From Branchiostoma floridae (taxonomy: Eukaryota > Chordata > Leptocardii > Amphioxiformes > Branchiostomatidae): a stretch of DNA of 64,000 nt. The stretch spans positions 21,422,926-21,486,925 of the forward strand of contig NC_049991.1 of assembly GCF_000003815.2 (NCBI RefSeq), in the 5' to 3' direction. Of this stretch, positions 44,395 to 53,874 are shown piece after piece. A program made the position numbers and the translations under genes. Every line of letters begins with the position of its first letter. Position 1 is the first letter of the stretch. The notes below the pieces were generated by a model. That model was given only the letters and a program-made list of their open reading frames with translations, was not told the origin of the DNA and searched no databases.

Positions 44395-46340
44395 TAAGCT
44401 TGTTCCATTACTATTACTCTGCTACTATATATAATAGTTTTAACTTTGAGTTTGAATTCTTAACACTGACTGAGAAAACCTCCTTTTTCCTCACACCGCC
44501 AAGTAAAACCGATGCAAAAGTAAATGCATTTATAATAGTCATGAGGTACCTTTGAAATTTGTTTTTCCTATCAAAATATTGGACAGCTATCGCAGGTGTT
44601 TGAAGCTGGTATAAACATTTCAAGCTTCGATCAATATTTGATGACTTTATCAATACTCTGTGCCAATTGTGACGTCTGCAGTTATCACAGTTTAGGCTGA
44701 CTATCAGCGTTTGAACACACAGTAGTAGCAACAATCACTACACGATAATGGGCACAAATGTTTAACTATCCTGCCTTGATAATTCAATCTCTCATTCCAG
44801 AGGTTTGTTGTGCAAAAGTCAGGTTAGGCCACGGTAGTTCAATTTGTTGTTTCTCGGATTTGAACTAAGACAATTTTTTAAAAAAATACACAAAATAAAG
44901 ATAAACACGATGTAGTGAATTGCTGGGTGTGGGGACGCCGATATCTACTACAACGGACGAAGCATTCATGATCACAAATTCATGGGTTGGCTTTCTGTTC
45001 AAAAGAAGCGAGACTTAGCTAAAGACACATGAGAGACTTGATGATTTTTGGATAAGGCACATGAGTTTGTTTCATGATTTTTTTATCGACATGTTGTATG
45101 TGTGTATGTTGCAAACTGTATGTGTCCAAGTATTATGTGTATTACTCCTGGAAGACTAGTTGTTGCAATGATATGTTAACAACTAAAGGAGTCAACGAAC
45201 GATAAACAATAAACAATATAATTGACTTATGATGATAAGTTCATTGCAATTTCTTGCCCGAGGGCTAAATGCAGGTAACATGAAAAGGGTTGGCAGACAA
45301 GGTAGAACAACAATACAGCAAGTGTCCACTATAAAAGCTGAAGCTAGATTCTACTTATTGGTTTTAACTTCTTGTTTTGGAGCAGCAGAAGACAAAGGAT
45401 TCCACCCTTTCCGTTATGTTTGGGTTTTGTGATGGTATCAAGAGAGATATTTTTTTTCTGTAAACATGGTTATGGACTGGCTTTCTGAATAAAGTCAAGT
45501 CAAGTCAAGACTGGCTTTCTGATTTGCATAGTGCAAGTAGTGAAATTTCTTACATTTTGATACAATTCAGCTTGAATATTTACAGAAATAATTGCATAAC
45601 TGATTGAAGTCGTCCTGTTACCCAACAAAGGAATAAAATGACAGAACAAAGAAACAACAACCAACAAAACATAACAACAAGACAGCAAGATAAACAGACA
45701 ACAAAGGGTCAGGACAAAGGGCCATGATTGTTCTCGCACATTGACACCAGCTTGTCAAATGGTCCAAGCCTGGATTAACGACATCCCTAAGGATCACCTA
45801 ATCCTCTTGTGGAGGGATTAGCACATAAATCCCCTCCTCTGTAGGTGATTTGGCTTATCTGTCTGGGCACAAGCTCACAACAGAGTGTGAATTATGTTAA
45901 TCCAAATCAACTAGGCTCTATCTTTGGATGGATTACTTGGGGGACACTGTTGCCGAGCAAAACAGGAATAAGTGTCTTCTGTTCTTTTATGGAAACCAAG
46001 TGGCCGGGTACATTGCAGAAGTTTGACTTTTACGGACACTTTGACTGGAGACTCTGGTATTGATTTTGAGAATTTAGAGCAAGCTATGTCAGATAGGGGC
46101 CTATGGGGTGAAATCTGTACTTCCCTGGTTCCGACCGCTGGTCAATGATGTATGTATGTAGGCCCTATCTACATCATCTACATGTGAATATCTAGGGTTG
46201 GACAAGTTTTCTATAATTCACTTCTCTTATCGAGCAATTTTTGAGTAGTACTACCTGAAACGGAAAGTATTCCCTACACAACAAGAAATAAGTGATTTTG
46301 TTAGCGAGGTCACCTGGGCCCCTTCTAATGACAGGCGTTT
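44395..46340. other. intron, no supported element
   Basis: AT-rich. A short phrase GCAATTTCTTGCCCGAGGGCTA (45246-45267) is also present at 40830-40850, so some dispersed repeat material exists. No exon recognised. Confidence 0.5.
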
Positions 46341-46935
46341 AACGCACCTGTAGGGCTTTAAACTTTAATAACGAACCCTTTACCACACCTGTAGGGCTTA
46401 AATAACGAACCCTTTACCACACCTGTAGGGCTTAAATAACAAACCCTTTACCACACCTGTAGGGCTTTAATAACAGACCCTTTACCACACCTGTAGGGCT
46501 TAAATAACGAACCCTTTACCACACCTGTAGGGCTTAAATAACAAATCCTTTACCACATCTGTAGGGCTTTAATAACTCACCTGTATGGGAACCTTAAAAC
46601 ACACCTGTAGGGCTTTAATAACAAACCCTTTACCACACCTGTAGGACTTTAATAACTCACCTGTATGGGAACCTTAAAACACACCTGTACGGCTTTAATA
46701 ACAAACACTTTACCACACCTGTAGGGCTTTAATAACTCACCTATATGGGAACCTTAAAACACACCTGTACGACTTTAATAACAAACCCTTTACCACACCT
46801 GTAGGGCTTTAATAACTCACCTATATGGGAACCTTAAAACACACCTGTACGACTTTAATAACAAACCCTTTACCACACCTGTAGGGCTTTAATAACAAAC
46901 CCTTTACCACACCTGTAGGACTTTAATAACAAAGC
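46341..46935. repeat. ~34-bp minisatellite, ACACCTGTAGGGCTTTAATA
   Basis: About 17 units of ACACCTGTAGGGCTTTAATA then ACAAACCCTTTACC. A longer second-order unit inserts ACTCACCTGTATGGGAACCT / TAAAACACACC. The higher-order structure indicates successive duplications. Confidence 0.93.
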
Positions 46936-47298
46936 CGCAGGAAGGCAACACTTCCGACAGGTGAGAGAAAGCCCCCCCACCCAGCACGACCCCACATGTT
47001 CAGGTCAGCGGCTGCATTATCACAGTGCTGCTTGCGAGCGTGCCTCCCTGTCATTAGACACACCGCTCGGCCTCGGAATAAAAACTCCTGTTATTTACGT
47101 GCAATTACGCCCAATTTTCCGCGACGTTACCTGCGCAAATTACAAAGTTAAAGCTGCAACTTGTGATCACTGCGGTGTGAGCAGAAAGGCAACTTTTCTG
47201 TGTCTCCTACAAAACCACAGGTTACCAGGATTAAACTCACAGTCAGGGCATTAGATATCCATTTCTTTTACCACAAAGCTGTTCACATTACTTTCCGC

Positions 47299-47482
47299 TA
47301 GTCTCTACCAGACTTCTTCGCTGGAAAAAATCGTAGAAATGGTACAAATAGAGGAGTATGCCGGCCAGAGGAATATAGCCAGCTAGGCAACAGTAACGCA
47401 AGCTGTTCCCTGGCCGGTTATATTCCTCTCTATTTGTTCCATTTCTACGATTTTCCAGCGATCCGGAGTCTGGTAGAGACTA
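47299..47482. mobile_element. 184-bp foldback MITE with 9-bp flanking repeat
   Basis: The arms TAGTCTCTACCAGAC..TCGCTGG and CCAGCGATCCGGAGTCTGGT / AGAGACTA continue as matching AATCGTAGAAATGG and CCATTTCTACGATT. Flanks are ACTTTCCGC and ACTTTCTGC, a 9-bp duplication with one mismatch, as for MULE-type elements. Confidence 0.82.
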
Positions 47483-47501
47483 ACTTTCTGCTTGCTGTTA
47501 A

Positions 47502-49060
47502 AGGACAGCATCAGAAAATTTTCAATTCTTTATTTTCCAGTAGTTTACTCATTAAAAAGTTGATGTACGTCAATTTTTACATTGATCCGCCTATTATGAC
47601 CCTGTAGACACGTTTGAACTTCGCGCTCTCCTCCTCTCCCCGCCGCGCTGGCCGATGACGTAATGGCCTCGTTCTGATCGTCTGAGATTGTATGACGTCA
47701 CGGATCCGGATCAGAAACTTCTAGCCAGCCATTTTGCTCGGTGAACCTCTCAGCGGTGAATAATCACCCCGCCATTCTGGAATTCAGTTTGTTGTTGTTG
47801 AAAATTACTTTCGTGGACCTGTAAGTCGCATTGTGAGCTGTCTACAAAGCCATAGTCCCCGGGAGACTGAACATGAATAAGCTTGCCTGCGAGTAAACCG
47901 CGCGGCGACGGGACGAAATCAAAACAATGGCGGTGGGGGAGGTTCACGCACCGTGCCTTTCTGGACTTTTACAAGAGCGAGTTCGGGTCAGTTCTTACCT
48001 TCCCCTTTCCGGACAGCACAGCGATAATTACACGCAAGCTTCCACGAATTTTGGTTGAATTCACAATTGTCCAACTGGCAGGGACATTAAAAAAAACATT
48101 TTTCCTCTGACAACATACCCTTGATCGCTACATATCGAACGATCCCCCTTCCGCGCCGAAACATACATACAGCATTGTTGTTTTTACATACAACACAGGC
48201 CGGCATTGTGAATGGCGCGAAATGTCGGCTTCGTTTCAGAGTCCGTGATTTGTTTTGAATGAACCCCCAGCAATCTCCGCCAAAGCTACATGATTGAAAA
48301 ACCGACCAGTCCAGATAATTTACCCGAGAAACAGAAAATAAAGTGAGAGGCGAGGCGTAACTCGCACGATCTGTACAATTTGCCGTGCTATCTGTTTCGG
48401 CGCGAAAAGGGGGTCGTTCGATATGTAGCGATCAAGGGTATGTTGTCAGAGGAAAAATGTTTTTTTTTAATGTCCCTGCCAGTTGGACAATTGTGAATTC
48501 AACCAAAATTCGTGGAAGCTTACGTGTAATTATCGCTGTGCTGTCCGGAAAGGAGAAGGTAAGAACTGACCCGAACTCGCTCTTGTAAAAGTCCAGAAAG
48601 GCACGGTGCGTGAACCTCCCCCACCGCCATTGTTTTGATTTCGTCCCGTCGCCGCGCGGTTTATTCGCAGGCAAGCTAAAATTATTCATGTTCAGTCTCC
48701 CGGGGACTATGGCTTCGTAGACAGCTCACAATGCGACTTACAGGTCCACGAAAGTAATTTTCAACAACAACAAACTGAACTCCAGAATGGCGGGGTGATT
48801 ATTCGCCGCTGAGAGGTTCACCGAGCAAAATGGCTGGCTAGAAGTTTCTGATCCGGATCCGTGACGTCATACAATCTCAGACGATCAGAACGAGGCCATT
48901 ACGTCATCGGCCAGCGCGGCTGGGAGAGGAGGAGAGCGCGAAGTTCAAACGTGTCTACAGGGTCATAGTAGGCGGATCAATGTAAAAATTGACGTACATC
49001 AACTTTTTAATGAGTAAACTACTGGAAAATAAAGAATTGAAAATTTTCTGATGCTGTCCT
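47502..49060. mobile_element. 1.56-kb foldback element flanked by TTAA
   Basis: Two ~657-bp arms (47502-48158 and 48404-49060) are inverted copies with only scattered differences, around a ~245-bp unpaired centre. The ends AGGACAGCATCAG and CTGATGCTGTCCT are flanked by TTAA on both sides, as in piggyBac and Kolobok elements. The arms are CpG-rich and contain TGACGTCA-like words. The short frame shared by the two arms (WRWGRFTHRAFLDFYKSEFG) resembles nothing known to me and no transposase is present. Confidence 0.9.
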
Positions 49061-49255
49061 TTAAGAATTTGCTACTCTCTGTTCAATAGATAAATTCAAC
49101 TTATCAAGGATACAATCCAGCCAATATTCATTTTATGTTCATGTTCCTGCAACCCTATTGGAAAACTGAAACGGACACATGAATTGCAAGATCTCAATCT
49201 AAAATCTGAATGTTACAGGTAAGAACTTCGAGGCCTACAAATATACGAATCAATA

Positions 49256-49479
49256 CTGTAAATGCAGAAATGTTCGCGGTGGATTAGTGTTCGCGGTTTT
49301 CGCGGTGGACACTTCACCGCGAATTTAAAACCACCGCGAATAATATAAAAGCCGAATATTATTCTATCATGATATTAGATTGCAGTCTATGGTGTTACCG
49401 CGAACTTAAATCCACTGCGAAAAGTCCTTTTTCCCGCTACCGCGAAATTAAATCCCCGCGAACTTAAATGCATTTACAG
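49256..49479. mobile_element. CTGTAAATGCAG MITE, most complete copy
   Basis: The ends CTGTAAATGCAGAAATGTTC and GAACTTAAATGCATTTACAG enclose many GTTCGCGGT/ACCGCGAA words in alternating orientation. Besides TA, a 14-bp direct repeat TATACGAATCAATA flanks the element. Confidence 0.88.
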
Positions 49480-49481
49480 TA

Positions 49482-50663
49482 TACGAATCAATATATGAAA
49501 CTGGCATGGCCAGACTGAGAGAAGATTGAGTGCTGTCTTATTGCAGCTTATGTGTGTTCATCCCTCCATCCACAATAATCACCCCAGCCTGCTGTAACTA
49601 ATGGGGATATAGGACCACTAATAACGGCTATTGTCTGGGGGCCACGACTGGAGCGACCGGATTATAGGTCTGGAAAGGGAAACTGTGACCAGGGGCAAAT
49701 AAAACAGCTTTTTACGTGCAACTTGTTTACAACAGTAAAGTTTCCAACCACAGCATATACACTGTACATAACAACAAGTACCAAAACTGAATGGACAGCT
49801 GCAGTACTTGAGACTTGTGCTAGGGGGCACATGATTTATTCATCTCTTCATTTTGCCAACCTGACAACATACCGAATATCATTAAGATCCATCCACAACT
49901 TCTTGAGTTAAATTCTCGAAAAACACTCACACATTTCTTCATTTTGCTAACCTAACATTAACAATATACCGAATAATATAATAAACTGTTGACAAATGCA
50001 CCTGAAAACATGACCTTCCTAGCAAAGGTAACCAGACAGAACTGTTCACCCAGTCCCATCCCTAACAGCTAACTATATACGCTCCTCAAAACTCTCCATT
50101 GGGAGTCCAAGTCTTAAGCACCTACTACAGAAGACATTCCAGTCTTTAAGACAGACAAGCCCCCGCCACTGCGAGTCTTGAACGGAAATATCTCCTTACA
50201 CTGATGAAGTGTCTTGAGAGTTTCTCCCTCCCACCCTCTTGTACTGCCCTGCAAGTGTCTTAGGCTAGCTTCCCTACAGTTGGAAGAACTGAGATCTGCT
50301 TCTATGCTACTAGCAATTAAAAGCAGGACTAAGGCACTTGTAGCATATCTTATCATTCTATTAAAACTTCTAATCTGTAGTTCTAACATAAAAGCTGGTG
50401 CTATATCTAAACAGATAATGGTTTGGATATGTTTATGATTATTTTTTTCTTTTATTTTTTGGTTGTTCTGTTTTTTTGTTTGTTTGTTTAATTTTTTTTT
50501 CCAGGGGAAAATCTACCACTTGAATAATGTACAAAATGAGCAACAAAAGTACAGAAACGTTCCGTACGTCTGCTTGGAGTTTAGGCCTTGTTGTGTACCA
50601 GGAGGGGAAACAGTGATGTTGTTTGTTTGTTTGTTTGTTTGTTTATAGTTATTGTTTACTCAC
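49482..50663. other. intron close to the PH1 exon
   Basis: No exon or known family member. A (GTTT)n microsatellite at 50619-50645 directly borders the donor side of the exon at 50664. Confidence 0.5.
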
Positions 50664-50729
50664 GTTTTCGTCCAGTGAGAAGACCAGGCCGCCATGTTCG
50701 AACAGCACAAACCACCGTCGCTGCCATTT
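50664..50729 (-). CDS. MPRIP: MPRIP orthologue, PH1 exon with KWQRRWFVL motif
   Basis: Twenty-two codons read KWQRRWFVLFEHGGLVFSLD then EN. This matches vertebrate MPRIP PH1 (RKWQRRFFILYEHGLLRYALDE), strands 2-3 of the domain. The acceptor GTACAG|AAA and donor GAAAAC|GTGAGT are phase 0. The next exon in the transcript is 31 kb away (19701-19852), giving LDEN-PSTIPQGTINMNQC. Confidence 0.96.
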
Positions 50730-51435
50730 CTGTACGAACAACAAAATTTAATAAATAAATAAATAAAATAAAAACAACAAGAAGGACACATCAGTCTTAA
50801 GTTAGTGTTACTGTACAAACTATAACAAGAGGGATATTTCAGTCTTACTTCTACCATGTGGAAAGCATGACAACTTTGCATGACAAGAATGAGTAATAAT
50901 GATGCAAGCCTAGAGAGTACATTTCAGGCAACATTGTCATTTTCAGGATACAATAATTTATTGCACAATAACATACATCAATTTGAGCTATTGTCTGTTG
51001 TATGTTTGTTCTATTTCAAATGTCAGATAAGGTCATACGTATGATATCCTGCTTACATGGCACAAACTAATAGAAATGTTTTTAATTATTGACTGAGCAT
51101 TGGGTTTATTATTTCAGTGGCAACACTGCAATTTCTAATAAAGTTATCTTGAATCTTGTATCTTATCTTGTAATTAGATCCAACACTTGGTCTATTGCTT
51201 GAGGTAAGATTGCTTGACTGTGGAAAAATAGTTTAATCCCATCAAATCGCTTTCTTCATTGTGTCAAATTAAATATACAAAAAGTTCCATTGAACAGGGC
51301 AAAACACATTTCAGTTTCCCACAATTTGATGGGGGTGGTAGGATAAACGTAATGTTTTCCAGAGCAAAATCACATGTTGCTTATCATTGCTATTACTTAA
51401 CAATAAGAATATCTTGTTTGCATGTTTGTTAATTT

Positions 51436-51960
51436 GCTTGCTAAATGGCCTCTTGTGTGGTGTAACTAGTAGAGTGTTGGACTCAGAACCTAGAGGTCCC
51501 AAGTTCGATCCCCGCTGTGCCCCCAACGTTGGGAAGGGCACTTTACACGACCTTCCTCACTTCACCCACAGGGCTTGAAATACTGGGTGCATGTGCACCC
51601 AGGTGCACCCAAAATTGGAGCTGTGCACCCAATTATTTTCTCTGGGTGCACAGGGTGCACCCAAATATGTTCTTAGGTTTATGTATGTAAAGATATCAAA
51701 GTATACTTAGTATACATGTACATCATATTCTTGACACCTAAGTGTTAGAAAGGTAATAAAAATGTCTGTTGTTTAAGAATTTGATAGCTTGTAACTAAGT
51801 TTTATTATTAGGTTATTACTTAAATTTAAGTGGTGCACCCAAAATTTTTTTGGTGCACCCAATTTTTTAAACTGGGTGCACCAGTGCACCTAATCCCAAA
51901 AATGAATTTCGAGCCCTGACCCAGGTATAAAAATGGGTACCTTCAGTCGGGGAGATAAAA
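51436..51960 (+). mobile_element. tRNA-derived SINE split by a MITE
   Basis: The tRNA-like head has TAACTAGTAGAGTGTTGGAC (A box) and CCCAAGTTCGATCCCCGC (B box). It is followed by GGGAAGGGCACTTTACACGA / CCTTCCTCACTTCACCCA. The body resumes after the MITE as GGTATAAAAATGGGTACC TTCAGTCGGGGA. The RNA polymerase III boxes are intact in sequence, but the insertion breaks the unit. Confidence 0.82.
51569..51918. mobile_element. CAGGGCTTGAAAT MITE nested in SINE
   Basis: 350 bp, with ends CAGGGCTTGAAAT and ATTTCGAGCCCTG and GGTGCACC runs; inverted relative to 5162-5509 but clearly its sister. ACCCA flanks both sides (51564-51568, 51919-51923), a 5-bp duplication supported by the SINE phrase it interrupts. 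Confidence 0.88.
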
Positions 51961-52403
51961 GAAAAGACTAACTTTTCCATCTGTCTGTACTGTGTATGTA
52001 GCACTGTTAATATGGTTTCTAATTTGAGTATAGTGCTACATTGTCCTCGTCTGTCCGAAACCAAATTAGAAAAAAAAAAGTGTCACAAGTCTTCTTTTCC
52101 AAATCACAAGACCTTTTGGACGAGTCACAAGACCTACGACGTTTGTTCTTGACAGTGTGGCGCGAGCGCGCAGTCCCGGGAACCGAGCTCCCGTCTGACC
52201 ACACACTCCGAACCCGGCTAACCCTCCATGGGCAAACACGTGGGCCGGCTTGTATCGCTATGGCCAAACTAGGCCGGCTTCTGTGTGTTCTCGCGAGGGT
52301 GCCAATGGGTTTCCTCCCTGGTAGGGTGATCGGGAGGGGGGTGTGCTGGTGACGGGGACTCTCGGGTATCTCAGGCATGTGGGGTTAGGCATACAGGCTG
52401 GCG

Positions 52404-52514
52404 ATAGTCTGTGTGACACAAACTCTGCTGTCCAGGGCTGTAACTGGCCACCCCTACCTGCATAGGAGGCCGGCGGATGTTGGCCAGGCTGCTATAAGCG
52501 AGATTCAATCAGGC
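52404..52514 (+). repeat. dispersed repeat, CTGCTGTCC type, copy 3
   Basis: From GATAGTCTGTGTGACACAAA to GAGATTCAATCAGGCTAGC. It shares the GGCCGGCGGATGTTGG core with the other copies. Confidence 0.82.
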
Positions 52515-53097
52515 TAGCTGGCTAAAAACTCTGATTTAACTTGACTTCTTTCTGAGGTATCAAACTGGAGGGAGTCTAGTCCATACCATGAGTTCATCTG
52601 ACTGTCTCTCGAATGTCCTCTGAATTGTCACTAAGCAATGGCCGAGAACAACAAAGAGGATAAATCGTTGTGTCCTGATGACAGCCATTCTTACACACAA
52701 CAAACAGCCGTGATCCTCCATAGTAAACTCCACTGCACTGGAATTGGGTCATCAGCTGCCTGCCTACTGTAGGCTCACTTATTTTTCACGGGTCTTAATT
52801 TCACAATAAGGGGAAAACTGAGGATTTTGCAGAGTTTTACTGTAGTGCAGTATTTGTAGAGTTGGAAACGCATATTTGCTATGTCAATATATAAGACTTT
52901 ACAATGGAGTGGTCTCAGTGAATACCGCAAAGATTTTTAAAAATGTTGAAAATTTGAAGAGCTACGGTAGTAAGTGAGTAAGAGAGCAATCATGGCGGTT
53001 GGGTTCCTGTGCACACAAATAACAGCAGCCTGCACAGACGACATGGAGCGGGGTTCAGTTCACCAAGCTCATCTTGTGTCTACTGGTTTAGTAAGGG

Positions 53098-53196
53098 TCA
53101 GTCTGTGTGACACAAACTCTGCTGTCCGGGGCTGTAACTGGCTCCTCGCCACGGATGTTGTGCAGGCTGCTATAAGCGAGATTAAATCAGGCTAGG
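53098..53196 (+). repeat. dispersed repeat, CTGCTGTCC type, copy 4
   Basis: From TCAGTCTGTGTGACACAAAC to GAGATTAAATCAGGCTAGG. A small deletion removes part of the GGCCGGCGG core. Confidence 0.8.
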
Positions 53197-53654
53197 GGTA
53201 GCCTCCACCAGGCCTTTCTACGGGAGTGCGGGGATCGTAGGTTCCAGAAAAAAAATCAGGAAATTGGTCAGGGGAGTCAGTCCACGCTAACGTTCAATTT
53301 TCCCCTACGGCCGACCAACTCTGGATCGTCTGGTACCAAAACTCCCCTTGGAAATTATTCTTCCTTTTAATAGCCAGCATAGTGAGTGTGGTACAGACTT
53401 GGGGAGGCGTGTGAGGGAGGCGATTTGTAGACCCCTAAACTGGGAAGGGGGCTTCGTCAGGTCAAACTTGTTTATGACTGTGTCTTGTCACGTGATTATC
53501 AATATTAACAGTTATCCGTTATGTGACAATAGAACCAAATATTGCATGACTGGCTTCCTTGATTGTAGCATAACACTCTAAAAAATACCTTTACAAAAGA
53601 TTATAACTGTAACAACTTTACAATATGATATCAACAACAACAACATAACAACAA

Positions 53655-53702
53655 CAGTTTGTCCCTCACCCTTGATCTCTGAGACGGGTTGCTGAAGTCT
53701 AT
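53655..53702 (-). repeat. duplicate of the first PH1 exon's 3' end and donor
   Basis: A 48-bp segment repeats 53782-53829 at a distance of 127 bp. In the transcript sense it contains the last ~11 codons of the exon (DFSNP-QRSR type) and a donor AGG|GTGAGG. Because 127 is not a multiple of three, use of this donor would shift the frame. Confidence 0.9.
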
Positions 53703-53796
53703 AACTATAACTTAGTATAAGGTCTGTTCTATAGTTATTGTAGTTAACTACACCAGATCTGTACGATATGAAACTGAAACAACAGTTTGTCCCTAC

Positions 53797-53874
53797 CCGT
53801 GATCTCTGAGCCGGGTTGCTGAAGTCTATGAGGTCAGGGGCGCGGTACATCCAGCCGCATGCCGTCACTTTGGC
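53797..53874 (-). CDS. MPRIP: MPRIP orthologue, first exon of PH1
   Basis: Twenty-six codons read AKVTACGWMYRAPDLIDFSN then PAQRSR. Vertebrate MPRIP has QAKPIYGGWLLLAPDGTDFD then NPVHRSR at this position, including the GW of the first PH strand. The acceptor TTCCAG|GCC and donor CGG|GTAGGG are phase 0. It joins the exon at 50729 to give QRSR-KWQRRWFVL. The upstream exon that should encode the short N-terminal segment was not found before the right edge; it may lie in a gap or further right. Confidence 0.95.

Larger units (their letters stand above)
50730..53654. other. intron inside PH1
   Basis: Holds a SINE with nested MITE (51436-51960), two copies of the CTGCTGTCC dispersed repeat (52404, 53098) and a GC-rich stretch at 52140-52370 with many CpG. 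In the GC-rich stretch both strands are open for ~100 codons, but neither shows motifs or good splice sites. Confidence 0.6.

Noticed and set aside
47883-48689. Shared short protein frame in both arms of the TTAA foldback
   Set aside because: Identity of the two frames follows from the inverted repeat itself; no motif or transposase similarity recognised.
51450-51530. Functional tRNA gene
   Set aside because: The A and B boxes are present but stem pairing is poor and a SINE body follows directly, so it is the head of a SINE.
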